A DNA stretch of 57,000 bases from Chthoniobacteraceae bacterium (GCA_947476045.1 CANJNZ010000024.1:1-57000); one strand, 5' to 3'; counted from the first letter of the stretch, positions 17,881 through 27,206 are shown. The notes: generated by a model not told the origin, from the letters alone. Program-made: numbers and translations.

Positions 17881-18874
17881 GGGAAAGACGCTCGGCGACG
17901 CGGAGCTTGGCCGAGCGGGATCGCGGGTTGGTTTTTTGCTCCTCCTCGGTCGCGATGACCGGATGAGGTGTGGTAAGACGAAAAATGTAGTCCGGGTTGT
18001 GGCGGGGCGCCGGCCACTCGGGGCGGTCAAGCCATTCCGTTGCGTGGTCACGGAAGAAATTCTTCACTATGCGATCCTCACCGCTGTGAAATGAAATCAC
18101 TGCGAGACGGCCCCCCGGAGCCAGCAGGCGGGAGAATGACTCCAGCGCTGATGCGAGGACTTCGAGTTCGCTATTCACGGCGATCCGGAGCGCCTGAAAG
18201 CAACGCGTCGCTGGATGAATGCGGCTCTTTTTGGGCAGCACGCCTGCGATGCAATCCGCTAGCTGAAGCGTGCTGGTGAACGTTTTCGTAGCGCGGTCCC
18301 TCGTGATTCGCATGGCCACACGACGCGCAGATGGCTCGTCGCCAAAATCACGGAAAATGCGCGTAAGTTCCTCTTCGCTCGCCGTGTTTACGAGGTCGGC
18401 GGCGCTCACGGGTGTCGTTGGCGACATGCGCATATCGAGCGGCCCGTCGGCTTGCAGCGAAAAGCCGCGCTCTGGCGTATCGAGTTGGTGGCTGCTGACT
18501 CCCAAGTCCAGCAGCGCACCGTCTATCTGTGTGACGCCGAGTTTTTCCAACTCGGCCTCCACGTTTTGAAAATTAGCCTGGACCGGGCGGAACCGCCCAA
18601 GGAAACCGCCCAGCCGCAGGCTCGCGAAATTTGAAAATGCCTCCGGATCTTGGTCGAAGGCGAAAACTGTTGCTCCGTTGTCGAGCAGTGCCGTGGTGTG
18701 TCCGCCGCCGCCGAGCGTTCCATCCACAATCACTTTGCCGGGCGCGGGTGCTAAAAATTCGAGCACTTCGCGCATGAGCACGGGCACGTGGTAGCCACGC
18801 GTGTTGATTTCTGCGGGCATGATATAGTCCTCCGGTTCGATGACGGTTCCGAATGTGTTCGTGAGTCCGATCAT
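17867..18874 (-). CDS. rsmH: 16S rRNA C1402 N4-methyltransferase RsmH (MraW)
   Basis: SAM-dependent methyltransferase acting on C1402 of 16S rRNA; 335 aa. The family N-terminus YHVPVLMREVLEFL, the SAM loop VDGTLGGGGHTTALL, DGALLDLGVSSHQLD, RGFSLQADGPLDMRM and the C-terminal FQALRIAVNSELEVL plus AVISFHSGEDRIVKNFF are all present. The ATG at 18874 overlaps the mraZ TGA (TGATG). An internal ATG at 18820 (MPAEINTRGYHVPVL) is a possible start closer to the usual family length. Confidence 0.95.
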   Translation of the reverse strand: MIGLTNTFGTVIEPEDYIMPAEINTRGYHVPVLMREVLEFLAPAPGKVIVDGTLGGGGHTTALLDNGATVFAFDQDPEAFSNFASLRLGGFLGRFRPVQANFQNVEAELEKLGVTQIDGALLDLGVSSHQLDTPERGFSLQADGPLDMRMSPTTPVSAADLVNTASEEELTRIFRDFGDEPSARRVAMRITRDRATKTFTSTLQLADCIAGVLPKKSRIHPATRCFQALRIAVNSELEVLASALESFSRLLAPGGRLAVISFHSGEDRIVKNFFRDHATEWLDRPEWPAPRHNPDYIFRLTTPHPVIATEEEQKTNPRSRSAKLRVAERLSHVRK

Positions 18875-19323
18875 CAGTCGTAGTCAGCTAAAAGGTTGCG
18901 TCCACGGGCTTGCATCCCGTTGGTGTCGGCGGCGAATGCGTCCTCCGCCCAGATTTCAAATCCATCGATAGTTCCCACGAGCAAAGCTTTGGCGCCCGCC
19001 TTGAGTCCCACTTTTTCCGCCCAATCTTTTGGCAACGTAAGGCGACCTGCGGAGTCAATCTTGGTTTGATCCGTCGTGCTCGCCCATTCGCGACGGGCGG
19101 CCGTGCGATCAGGACCCTGAAGTTTGTTCGCCCACTCCCTGAAGAGCTCGACCTCGGAGCGAGGCAGCACAACGAGGTGGTCTTCCTTCAGTCGGATGTA
19201 GAGTTCTGCGCGTTCCGCAAACCGCCAAGCTGAAGGCACGGTCACACGCCATTGCGCGTCCACCGCATTGCGGTAATCGCGCATGAAAACTGGCGTTTGG
19301 TTCGTGGGTGTATTTTCAGGCAT
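18874..19323 (-). CDS. mraZ: Transcriptional regulator MraZ
   Basis: DNA-binding autoregulator of the dcw cluster; 149 aa. Two SpoVT/AbrB-like half-domains are seen, each with the family D-X3-R motif: DAQWRVTVP near residues 22-30 and DSAGRLTLP near 90-98. MraZ forms a ring-shaped oligomer that binds direct repeats of about one helical turn upstream of its own gene; such a repeat set is present at 19351-19390. It is the first gene of the cluster, and its stop overlaps rsmH. Confidence 0.93.
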   Translation of the reverse strand: MPENTPTNQTPVFMRDYRNAVDAQWRVTVPSAWRFAERAELYIRLKEDHLVVLPRSEVELFREWANKLQGPDRTAARREWASTTDQTKIDSAGRLTLPKDWAEKVGLKAGAKALLVGTIDGFEIWAEDAFAADTNGMQARGRNLLADYD

Positions 19324-19350
19324 GGCACATAGCTGGAATGGCGAACTCCA

Positions 19351-19390
19351 ACTAAGGCCGACTAAGTGCCACTAAGTCTGACTATTCGTC
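19351..19390 (-). promoter_or_regulatory. Candidate MraZ operator: 10-bp direct repeats
   Basis: On the plus strand the sequence reads actaaggccg / actaagtgcc / actaagtctg / actattcgtc, i.e. three exact ACTAAG starts plus a degenerate fourth in strict 10-bp steps at 19351, 19361, 19371 and 19381. In mraZ orientation this is CTTAGT repeated, 28-67 bp upstream of the mraZ ATG. Characterised MraZ operators (for example TGGGN boxes with 5-bp spacers in E. coli) have the same 10-bp period with a different core. No convincing -10/-35 pair was recognised beside it. Confidence 0.6.
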
Positions 19391-19400
19391 AATCACGAAT
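19384..19400. promoter_or_regulatory. Short perfect inverted repeat upstream of the MraZ repeats
   Basis: ATTCGT-CAATC-ACGAAT: 6-bp arms with a 5-bp spacer, touching the last 10-bp repeat. There is no U-tract, so it is more likely a protein-binding site than a terminator for the upstream ABC gene. The binding factor is unknown. The rest of the 19401-19561 intergenic is AT-rich and holds no other recognised feature. Confidence 0.35.
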
Positions 19401-19561
19401 AAGGGTATTTTTAACAAAAATTGCAGATTTTTTTGCACGGACCGTCCACACGCTCAAAAACTGCGGGGTTAGTCGGCTAAAAACGGGGGATCGGCTGCTC
19501 GAAAAATCTTTCGAATCGCCACTAGGGAAACAATTCATGGCGCAGTTTTGAAAACATTCCT

Positions 19562-21298
19562 TCAAACTAAAACCTCCTTTTCACCATCGAGAAAACTGCT
19601 CGCGCAGAGCCGCGCATACACTCCGCCCATCGCTAGAAGGTCGTCGTGTCTTCCACGCTCGACGATGCGCCCACGTTCGAGAACGAGAATTTGATCCGCG
19701 TGGCGAACGGTGCTTAATCGGTGCGCGATGACGAAGGAAGTGCGGCGTTGCATGAGACGGTCGAGTGCCTGCTGAATGAGTCGCTCGGTTTCAGTATCCA
19801 CGGATGCTGTAGCTTCATCAAGAATCAGAATGGGCGGATCTTTAAGCAGCGCACGCGCGATGGATACGCGCTGCTTTTCACCGACGCTGAGTTTCACGCC
19901 GCGCTCGCCAACCACTGTATCCATGCGGTTCGGCAGGCGTTCGACGAAATCACGCGCATTTGCATCCGAGAGCGCCTGCCATAATTCGTCGTCGCTCGCG
20001 GGGGGACGGCCGAGGCGGAGGTTGTCGCGCACGGTGCCGTTAAAAAGAAAGCTCTCCTGCGTGACCATGCCCACCGCCGAGCGCAGTGCAGCCTTCGGCA
20101 AATCGCGGAGTGGCGTGCCGTCCACACGGATTTCCCCATCGTCGTATTCATAAAAGCGCGTGAGCATATTCACGAGCGTCGTTTTCCCCGCACCGGTGGG
20201 CCCGACCAGCGCCACAGTCTCGCCGGGTCGCGCGTGCAGTGTGATGTGACGGAGCGTGGGAACATCGTCGCCGTAGGAAAAAGACACATCCTCGAACTGC
20301 ACATCGCCTTTCACAGAGACTGGAAGATCGCTCTCCACTTCACTCGGCTCCGGCTTTTCATCGAGAATCTCAAAGACACGCTCGCCCGCCGCTCGTCCGC
20401 TTTGGATGAGTTGATTCAGCGAATGCAATTTACCGATGGGCTCGTAGAGCAGCGCGACGAGGAAGAGCAGCCCCGCCAGTTCACCGTGCGTGAGTCGTCC
20501 TGCCAGCACTTCGCCGCCGCCGAAACCGAGCATCAGCACGCCGCCGATTGCGCCGAAGAAACTCATCGAAGGATTGTAAATCGCCCACACACGCATGATG
20601 CGTAAAGCGGCATCGCGCAGTGCGCCACTCACGCCGTCGAAACGCGCGTGCTCCTCCGTCTCGCGCACATAGGTTTTGATTTGCCGGATGCCTGCGAGAT
20701 TGTCGTGCAGTAATGAGTTCATCGCCGACGATGCCTTGCGCTGAATCCGATAGCGGCGCGGCGCGGTGAGCGTGTAGGAGAGCGCCCCCACGACGAGAAA
20801 TGGCACCGGCAACAGCGCAAGCCATGCGAGTTTCGCCTGGCATAAAAAGAGCGCCACGATGGCGAGGATGATTTGCAACACGGCCACCACGCCCTGCTCG
20901 ATGCCATCAATCAACATACGCTCCACCGCCGTCACGTCTTCGAGCAATCGCGTCATGATATCACCGGTCGCACGATCATCGAACCACCTCAGCGGCAGCC
21001 GTTGGATGTGCGAGTAAAGATCGCTGCGTAGATCAAAAATCACGCGCTGCTCGAACGTATTGTTCAAAATAATCCGCCACGCGTTGAACCCGTCGCGACC
21101 GAAATACGCCGCGCCTGCGATGGCCACGAGCGTCCACAGCCGCTCCCCTCGCCCGGCGATGATGTCGTCCATAACAAGCTGCGTGATTTTCGGGAAAACA
21201 AACGCCATCAGCGTGGAGAAAATCGCGCACGCGAGCGTCCCCGTCGCCATCCCGGGATAGCGACGCAAGTAGGCAAAAACGCGGATGACTGTGCGCAT
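19562..21298 (-). CDS. MsbA-like ABC exporter (fused membrane and ATPase domains)
   Basis: A 578-aa half-transporter of the lipid/multidrug exporter type. Residues 1-310 carry a six-helix ABC_membrane domain; 330-578 carry the ATPase with Walker A GPTGAGKTT, Q-loop VTQESFLF, signature LSVGEKQRVSIARAL (LSVGE in place of the common LSGGQ), Walker B ILILDEATASVD and the switch AHRLST. MsbA flips lipid A precursor, but this fold also exports drugs and lipids, so the substrate is not fixed by sequence. It runs toward mraZ on the same strand and is divergent from the class A PBP gene, with 65 bp between the starts. Confidence 0.88.
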   Translation of the reverse strand: MRTVIRVFAYLRRYPGMATGTLACAIFSTLMAFVFPKITQLVMDDIIAGRGERLWTLVAIAGAAYFGRDGFNAWRIILNNTFEQRVIFDLRSDLYSHIQRLPLRWFDDRATGDIMTRLLEDVTAVERMLIDGIEQGVVAVLQIILAIVALFLCQAKLAWLALLPVPFLVVGALSYTLTAPRRYRIQRKASSAMNSLLHDNLAGIRQIKTYVRETEEHARFDGVSGALRDAALRIMRVWAIYNPSMSFFGAIGGVLMLGFGGGEVLAGRLTHGELAGLLFLVALLYEPIGKLHSLNQLIQSGRAAGERVFEILDEKPEPSEVESDLPVSVKGDVQFEDVSFSYGDDVPTLRHITLHARPGETVALVGPTGAGKTTLVNMLTRFYEYDDGEIRVDGTPLRDLPKAALRSAVGMVTQESFLFNGTVRDNLRLGRPPASDDELWQALSDANARDFVERLPNRMDTVVGERGVKLSVGEKQRVSIARALLKDPPILILDEATASVDTETERLIQQALDRLMQRRTSFVIAHRLSTVRHADQILVLERGRIVERGRHDDLLAMGGVYARLCASSFLDGEKEVLV

Positions 21299-21363
21299 GG
21301 CGACATCATTGTTGGTTTAGCGCACAATCGGCGAGCGAGAAAGCAAGCTGGCTTCGCGCAAGC

Positions 21364-23484
21364 GTGGCGATATGCTGCGCGCGATCAGAACCACCCTTGG
21401 CACGCCGCTCTTCAAAAAACTTCACTCGTAGAAAAGAGAACAAGCCTCGCCGGCATTTCCGCTGGCAGCGGTTTTTTTTATTGCTCGTCCTTTGGGGCGT
21501 GCTGCTGGCCGCCATCGTAGTTGGCGTGTATTATTGGCGCGCCTCGAGATTCGACATGAAGGGCGTGGAGGTGATGAAGGAACGCTCGACGGTTTACGAC
21601 ATGGACGGAAAAATATGGGGCCGCCTGCAAGGGGAGAACAGGGTGCCGGTGAGCTCTGGAGAAGTATCGAAATTCTTCATCGCGTCGCTGCTCGCGCGGG
21701 AGGATACGCGATTTTTCACTCATCATGGAGTCGATCCGAAAGGTCTGCTCCGCGCAGTGGTGCGGACTGCACAAGGACAACAACAGGGCGGAAGCACGCT
21801 GACACAGCAGCTCGCAAGAAACAGCTACGATTCGCTCGGGCAGCGGAAGAGTTTTGATAGAAAATTTCTGGAAGTCTTTGTGGCACTGCGGATCGAGCAG
21901 GCGTATTCCAAGGAGCAGATTCTCGAACACTACATGAACCGCATCTATTTTGGCAGCGGGGTGTATGGGATCGAGATGGCGTGCAAAGTGTATTTCGGGA
22001 AAAGCGCTGCAGATTTGTCGCTCAGCGAAGCTGCCATGGTCGCGGGCATCATCCGCGCACCCACCAGGGCTTCGCCTTTTACAAATCCTAAACGCGCCAC
22101 GGCAGAGCGGGACATGGTGCTCGACAGACTGCTGACGAATGACTGCGCGTGGCTGCTGAGGAAATACGGAATCACCTCGCAGCAGATCGAAGTAGCTCGA
22201 AAGCAGGCGCTGAAATTTGCCGCGAAGAAAACGATCTCCACGCAGGAAAATTATGCGATGGATATGATCCTGCGGGAACTGGACACGCTTCTCGATGACG
22301 AACAGCAGGACCAGGGCGGCCTGCGCATTTATACGACGATCGACCCCTCGCTGCAGGAGGAGGCTCAAAAGGCGCTCGACCGCACGCTCACGAAAGTCGA
22401 GCAGCGCGCCAACTATCCCCATCCAAAGAAGGCGGATTTTTCCGACGAAGAGCGCAAGGCGGAGTCGCCGACGGATTATTTGCAGGGCGCTGTGGTGGCG
22501 GTGGACAATCGCAGTGGAGGAATCCGCGCGCTGGTCGGCGGGCGCGATTACCGCGAGAGTAAATTCAACCGCGCCATCGAAGCGCACCGGACAGTGGGTT
22601 CGACTTTCAAGCCGTTCGTTTACGTAGCGGCGTTTGCGAACGGGCTGTCACCCGATGAGGAAATTAGCGACGGGCCGATCCAGCATGGCGAAATCGCGGG
22701 TGCACCGGGATGGAGGCCGGAGAATAGCGATGATAAATTCAACGGCGGACTGCCCGTGGAAGAGGGGCTCATTCGTTCGCGCAATACGATGACGGTGCGG
22801 GTGGGAAATCGCGCAGGCCTCGAAAACGTCGCGAAGGTTGCACAGCAAGCAGGGCTCCCCGGGATTCCGATGAATCCACAAAGCTACATCGGTAATTTCG
22901 GCGCGACGCCAAAGGAAGTGGCGCTGGCCTACACTGTCCTCGCCAACGCCGGTGTGCGGCGGCAGGGCTATCTCATCGAGCGAATAGACAATGCGGACAG
23001 CGAGGTGATTTACCGTGCCGGTCACATCAGCATAAAGGCGCTGGACGCCGCGACATGTGCAACGACGACTGAAATCCTGACAAAAGTCTTTGAGCGCGGA
23101 ACTGCTGCGAGCGCGAAGTCGCTTGGTTGGAACAAGCCCGCCGCAGGAAAAACCGGCACCACCGACGACTACCACGATGCGTGGTTCGCAGGCTATACGA
23201 CGAGCCTCACCTGCGCGGTCTGGGTCGGGCTCGATAAACCCGCCACCATCGTGCCCAAAGGCTACGGAGCCGCACTCGCGCTGCCGGTGTGGGTGGACGT
23301 GATGAAGCGCGCCTCCGCCGACAAATACCCCGCAAACCCCTTTCGCGGCGACCGTGTAAAATCTGGCATCACCGCTTCACCGCCTGGTGATGTAAAAACC
23401 GAGGAGAGCGGGTTGCGGAAAACCGAACCCAAGAAAGATGGCGGTGTTTTGCGTTCGTTTCGCAGGTTTTTTAGCGGTGAATAA
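21364..23484 (+). CDS. Bifunctional class A penicillin-binding protein (PBP1)
   Basis: Peptidoglycan glycosyltransferase plus transpeptidase; 706 aa. A basic N-terminus and one membrane helix (about 38-57) precede the GT51 domain with catalytic-Glu motif REDTRFFTHHGVD, QGGSTLTQQLARN and RIYFGSGVYGIEMA. The transpeptidase domain shows GSTFKPFVYVAAF, a RSRNTMTVRV segment in the SxN position and AGKTGTTDDYHDAWFAGYT. The start is GTG at 21364, with TTG at 21397 as the only in-frame alternative before the membrane helix. The C-terminal 50 residues are a charged tail. Confidence 0.93.
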   Translation: MAICCARSEPPLARRSSKNFTRRKENKPRRHFRWQRFFLLLVLWGVLLAAIVVGVYYWRASRFDMKGVEVMKERSTVYDMDGKIWGRLQGENRVPVSSGEVSKFFIASLLAREDTRFFTHHGVDPKGLLRAVVRTAQGQQQGGSTLTQQLARNSYDSLGQRKSFDRKFLEVFVALRIEQAYSKEQILEHYMNRIYFGSGVYGIEMACKVYFGKSAADLSLSEAAMVAGIIRAPTRASPFTNPKRATAERDMVLDRLLTNDCAWLLRKYGITSQQIEVARKQALKFAAKKTISTQENYAMDMILRELDTLLDDEQQDQGGLRIYTTIDPSLQEEAQKALDRTLTKVEQRANYPHPKKADFSDEERKAESPTDYLQGAVVAVDNRSGGIRALVGGRDYRESKFNRAIEAHRTVGSTFKPFVYVAAFANGLSPDEEISDGPIQHGEIAGAPGWRPENSDDKFNGGLPVEEGLIRSRNTMTVRVGNRAGLENVAKVAQQAGLPGIPMNPQSYIGNFGATPKEVALAYTVLANAGVRRQGYLIERIDNADSEVIYRAGHISIKALDAATCATTTEILTKVFERGTAASAKSLGWNKPAAGKTGTTDDYHDAWFAGYTTSLTCAVWVGLDKPATIVPKGYGAALALPVWVDVMKRASADKYPANPFRGDRVKSGITASPPGDVKTEESGLRKTEPKKDGGVLRSFRRFFSGE

Positions 23485-23625
23485 TCCCCCGAAAACTTCA
23501 AACCCAAAACTCATCACGCCAAATAAATGTTACATTTAGCCAACACTTCTGTTGATTTTTCAGACGGTGGCGAACAAAACATCACCCCTTGATATAGCCC
23601 TTACCGACTAATCCTTCCCTATTTT

Positions 23626-24483
23626 GTGAGTAATCGCCTCGACAGATTTGAAATGAAGTTCGTCATCAACGCCGCGCAACGCGAGGCGCTGATGGAGAGG
23701 CTTGGGCCGCATTTGCGTGCCGATGCCAATGCCGACGAGACGGCCTACTACCCCATTATCTCACTTTACTACGATACACCCGAGCGCGACTGCTACTGGG
23801 AAAAAGCACGCAGCCTAAGCAATAGGCGAAAGTTTCGCGTGCGCGTCTATGGCAGCTTGGATGGCAAACTCCCACCGACCGTTTTCATTGAAGTTAAACA
23901 CAAAGCTGACAATCGCGGAGTAAAGCGCCGCGCGCGTCTTCCTCTCGAAGAAGCCTTACGCGTAGGCGAGGGAAAATGGCCAACCATAGAACTCGATTAC
24001 GCAAGCAAGCGTGTTGTCGCCGAGGTGATTGAAGACCTTGTCCTGCGCCGGGGCTTTGCGCCCACAATGCTAATGCGCTACGACCGCCGGGCTTACGCAT
24101 CCGTAGATCTGGAATCCGACCTCCGCATCACCTACGACACCGACATCCTCTACCGGCTCGATAATCTAATTCCTGTGCCGGACGACCGCCGCTTCGATCC
24201 AAATAACCGATTGCATCCGGAAGGCACGTCGGTGCTTGAGTTGAAAATCAGCGGCTGCGTTCCATATTGGCTGACAAAAATGATCGGTGAGTCAGGATGC
24301 TTGCTCGTAAGTCATTCAAAATACAGTATTGCTCTGGAGCGTTGCGATCCTGTCTTAAGGAAGATGCTCGCGCCCTCTTACTGCGCAAAACTTCCGCCAC
24401 TGGCATACACAAAAGAAATATCCCAAAAGACAAGCAGCGGTTTCGCGCCACAAATACCCATGCTTATCCCTGCCTTCTGCTAA
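23626..24483 (+). CDS. VTC-domain (polyphosphate polymerase-like) protein
   Basis: A 285-aa soluble protein of the VTC/triphosphate-tunnel superfamily. It begins with the family N-terminus DRFEMKFVINAAQ and has alternating basic/acidic beta strands typical of the tunnel: YYPIISLYYDT, KFRVRVYG, FIEVKHKAD, TMLMRYDRRAY, LRITYDTDI and SVLELKISG. In eukaryotes this domain makes polyphosphate from ATP; bacterial copies are mostly uncharacterised. The start is GTG. It is followed after 32 bp by a DUF4956 gene, a recurrent bacterial pairing, and then by a pseudopilin gene, forming a likely operon. The 140-bp upstream region is AT-rich with no clear motif. Confidence 0.85.
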   Translation: MSNRLDRFEMKFVINAAQREALMERLGPHLRADANADETAYYPIISLYYDTPERDCYWEKARSLSNRRKFRVRVYGSLDGKLPPTVFIEVKHKADNRGVKRRARLPLEEALRVGEGKWPTIELDYASKRVVAEVIEDLVLRRGFAPTMLMRYDRRAYASVDLESDLRITYDTDILYRLDNLIPVPDDRRFDPNNRLHPEGTSVLELKISGCVPYWLTKMIGESGCLLVSHSKYSIALERCDPVLRKMLAPSYCAKLPPLAYTKEISQKTSSGFAPQIPMLIPAFC

Positions 24484-24515
24484 ACCAAAATTTATTCAAA
24501 AACTAAACACTCCAC

Positions 24516-25337
24516 ATGATGCACTTTAACGCTCTCGCTGTTGTCGCCCCTACTGATGTTCCAGACGCTGATGAACTCGGGCCGCTTTTGAGCTTTCTAA
24601 ACCAATTCGACTTTTTACAGCCAGTTGTGGACTTCTTTCACACCACGCTGAATTTTCGCGCAGAACAACCCGGCCTCCCGGAAATTTTCTTCGCTACATT
24701 TCTGGCTTTTGGTCTCATGTCGCTTATTGCGGCTGTGTATAAAGCGACGTTCCGTGGTCCCAAACTCTCCCAAGACTACGTCCACACGCTGATCATCTTG
24801 GGCACTGTCGTCACGATGATCGTGATGGTGGTTCGTGGAGGAAACAGTCAAAAAGCACAGGCAACTGCTTTTGGTATGTTTGCGGCGTTTTCCATTATTC
24901 GCTTCCGTGTAACTCTATCCGAGGCTCGCGATATCAGCTTCATCTTCCTCGCCATGGCGGCGGGACTGGCCGTCGGCGCCCGGCAATATGGGCTAGCGCT
25001 GGCAACCACCATACTCATTTCCGCCATAATTTACGCCTTCTCCCGAGCCAATTGGTTCGCCCCGAACCGCGCCAGTCACAACCTCCGCATTCGTGTCACA
25101 AATGACATCAACTACGACTTTGCATTTAAGGAAACCTTCAGCAAGTTCCTTGTCATGTATGATCTCCTCTCCGTCGAATCCATTCAGGCCGGAATGATGA
25201 CCGAACTCCGCTACACCATCAGCCTCAAGCCCGAATTCAGCCCCGGCGAACTCGTCTCTGCGATCCAGCAAATTAACGGCAACAACCGAGTATATCTCAC
25301 CTCAACATCGCCAAATCGCACTTTGAGCAGAGACTAG
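24516..25337 (+). CDS. DUF4956 membrane protein
   Basis: A 273-aa protein with four to five hydrophobic segments between about residues 45 and 185 and a soluble C-terminal domain. The stretch AAFSIIRFR followed by EARDISFIFLAMAAGLAVGA is characteristic of DUF4956. These proteins occur next to VTC-domain genes in many bacteria. A role moving or regulating the VTC product or substrate across the membrane is inference. The start ATG at 24516 gives MMHFNALAVV; 18 bp after its stop the pseudopilin-like gene begins. Confidence 0.85.
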   Translation: MMHFNALAVVAPTDVPDADELGPLLSFLNQFDFLQPVVDFFHTTLNFRAEQPGLPEIFFATFLAFGLMSLIAAVYKATFRGPKLSQDYVHTLIILGTVVTMIVMVVRGGNSQKAQATAFGMFAAFSIIRFRVTLSEARDISFIFLAMAAGLAVGARQYGLALATTILISAIIYAFSRANWFAPNRASHNLRIRVTNDINYDFAFKETFSKFLVMYDLLSVESIQAGMMTELRYTISLKPEFSPGELVSAIQQINGNNRVYLTSTSPNRTLSRD

Positions 25338-25355
25338 CCGCACACCCAAATCCTC

Positions 25356-26186
25356 ATGCATTTTACCACATCTAAATCACGCCATGAGGGCTTCACTCTC
25401 ATGGAAATGCTGGTCGTCATCGCGATCATCACAGTGCTTGCAGCGATAGCCTATCCAGTCATCGGACGCGTGCGCTCCAATGCAAACAAGATGGCTGCCG
25501 TCACCATCATGAAAAACCTCGCGGCAGCATCGAATAACTATGCTGCTGCGCATAATGGAGTAATTGCCGCTGAGGATGCCACCGGTAAAGACGATGATTG
25601 GAACAGCGCAGCGGCAGCGGCTGCCGAAACAGCATGGTATAACGCACTCCCGCGACAAATGCCGGCAAAGTCGGTAGCCGACTTCGTGAAGGAAGGGAAG
25701 ACAGCAGATTTCTACACCAAGCAAAACGTCATCTTCCTTCCCGGCGCTCAATATCCCTCCAAGGAAAAACTTACAAAGCCGCTCTTTGCCATAGCCATGA
25801 ATACCAAGTTGCATCGAAGAGGAATAGACCCAAATACCGGCAAAAAATCCCTGACAGGCCTCAAAGCCGATCTCAACATCAGCACCATCCAACTCCCAAC
25901 ACGGACAGTGCTCTTCCTTGAGCGAGGCCTTCCCGGCGAAAAAAGAGCGCACGCCGCAATCTCGAAAAGCGACTACAGCGGTAGCTGCAAAGGCAACGCT
26001 CAAGCATTCGTTGCTCGCTATACCGGCAAAGGCTCGATCGCGTTTTTCGACGGTCACGTCGAGGAACTGGTGGCAACAAACCTGTTAACAGCGACCGGCT
26101 TGACCATCTGGGACAGCACCATGGTTTCTACCAACCAATCGGCTATTTTCTGGACGGCAGATCCGAAGGAAGATCCGAACAACTGA
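25356..26186 (+). CDS. Type II secretion/type IV pilin-like protein (prepilin N-terminus)
   Basis: A 276-aa protein with a classical prepilin leader: basic 12-residue peptide, cleavage between G12 and F13 of HEGFTLMEMLVVIAII, then a hydrophobic helix to about residue 34. The C-terminal region includes GSIAFFDGHVEEL, resembling the H-X9-DG segment of the large Verrucomicrobiota/Planctomycetota pseudopilin families. Such proteins are abundant in this phylum and mostly of unknown function. It sits 18 bp after DUF4956, so it is probably co-transcribed with the VTC pair. No secretion or pilus machinery genes lie nearby. Confidence 0.85.
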   Translation: MHFTTSKSRHEGFTLMEMLVVIAIITVLAAIAYPVIGRVRSNANKMAAVTIMKNLAAASNNYAAAHNGVIAAEDATGKDDDWNSAAAAAAETAWYNALPRQMPAKSVADFVKEGKTADFYTKQNVIFLPGAQYPSKEKLTKPLFAIAMNTKLHRRGIDPNTGKKSLTGLKADLNISTIQLPTRTVLFLERGLPGEKRAHAAISKSDYSGSCKGNAQAFVARYTGKGSIAFFDGHVEELVATNLLTATGLTIWDSTMVSTNQSAIFWTADPKEDPNN

Positions 26187-26264
26187 TTCTGAATTGCCTG
26201 CTTATAGAGGCGTCCCGAGGACGTCCAGTAAGCGACAGGCCTAAACGGTGCATCTTTTCAGCCC

Positions 26265-27206
26265 TCACTTCGCATCCAGCCAGATACGAAGCGGCATGAG
26301 TGAATGCTTCTTTGCACCACCACTGTCGGCGATAAGCAATAAACTCCGCCACCCGCCTGCGAGCACGGGCCCGAGCGTGATACCCTCGTAATTCGTCGCC
26401 AAAGTGTGGCGCTCATAGAGCAGTTTCTTTTTCACGGGTGTAAACACGGCACCCTCCAGTCTCTGAATACCAGCGGTGTCAGTCGCACCTGCAAAATCCA
26501 CCTGGTAAATCTTCGCAACCAGGCCAATCGAAGTGACCACACGCTCCAGCGCCAGCAATGCGCCGCTCGGAAGCGCGAGTAAATCACTCACACCGGTTCC
26601 GCCTCCTGCCGCCGAACAAGGATCCGTGCGGTAGGCAAATTGGGTTGTCGCACGAAAACTCGCATCGAATTTTTGCAACCGCACCAGCGTCCCCTCCTTC
26701 CCGCTGAGCGGGCCATCGCCATCGAGCGCTCCCTCGTTGGCGGTCCACAAAGCACCTGCTCCAAACGTGAGTGATTCCAAGCTCTTGTTCGGTCGCGCAC
26801 GTGCATAAACCCCGGGAACCTCGACACCAAACGTCGCATCTCCGCGCATATCAAAACCCACAATTCCGTTGCCGGTTTCCGCACTGATATAAATGCGTTT
26901 TTGCTCCGGTAAAAATGCAATGCCCTCCATGTCTCCGAGTTTCGTCTTCACCGGAAGACGCTCCCCAAACTTGTAATCAAGCACCCGTCCAGTTCCGGGA
27001 TCTACCTTTAGCCTTATAGCAAAAATCCCGTTCTCTTTATTGGACACTGCCAGATAACTCTCGCCACTTATCCACGTGATCCCGCTGAAGTCCGTGGCTT
27101 TATCGTAGTCCATCGTCACAGACTGCTGCCCCATGACTGGTTCGATTTTTGTCTCAGAAAATACGGTTCCTGCGAGCAGGATGAAAAATACGGCTGCCAG
27201 TTTCAT
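26265..27206 (-). CDS. Secreted phytase-like (esterase-like activity of phytase) domain protein
   Basis: A 313-aa exported protein: signal peptide MKLAAVFFILLAGTVFS, then a beta-propeller-type domain with the sequence habits of PF13449: DFSGITWISGESYLAVSN, LGDMEGIAFLPEQ, NKSLESLTFGAGALWTANEG and NYEGITLGPVLAGGWRSLLLIADSG. The family is named after a phytase-associated region, but catalysis is unproven for most members. The ATG at 27206 overlaps the dnaE TGA as ATGA, so I prefer it to the upstream ATG at 27215. The short 26187-26264 region between the convergent genes holds no recognisable terminator. Confidence 0.82.
   Translation of the reverse strand: MKLAAVFFILLAGTVFSETKIEPVMGQQSVTMDYDKATDFSGITWISGESYLAVSNKENGIFAIRLKVDPGTGRVLDYKFGERLPVKTKLGDMEGIAFLPEQKRIYISAETGNGIVGFDMRGDATFGVEVPGVYARARPNKSLESLTFGAGALWTANEGALDGDGPLSGKEGTLVRLQKFDASFRATTQFAYRTDPCSAAGGGTGVSDLLALPSGALLALERVVTSIGLVAKIYQVDFAGATDTAGIQRLEGAVFTPVKKKLLYERHTLATNYEGITLGPVLAGGWRSLLLIADSGGAKKHSLMPLRIWLDAK

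Noticed and set aside
26187-26264. Terminator between the pseudopilin and phytase-like genes
   Set aside because: Only short imperfect GC pairing (GGCGTCC/GGACGTC) and no T-run.
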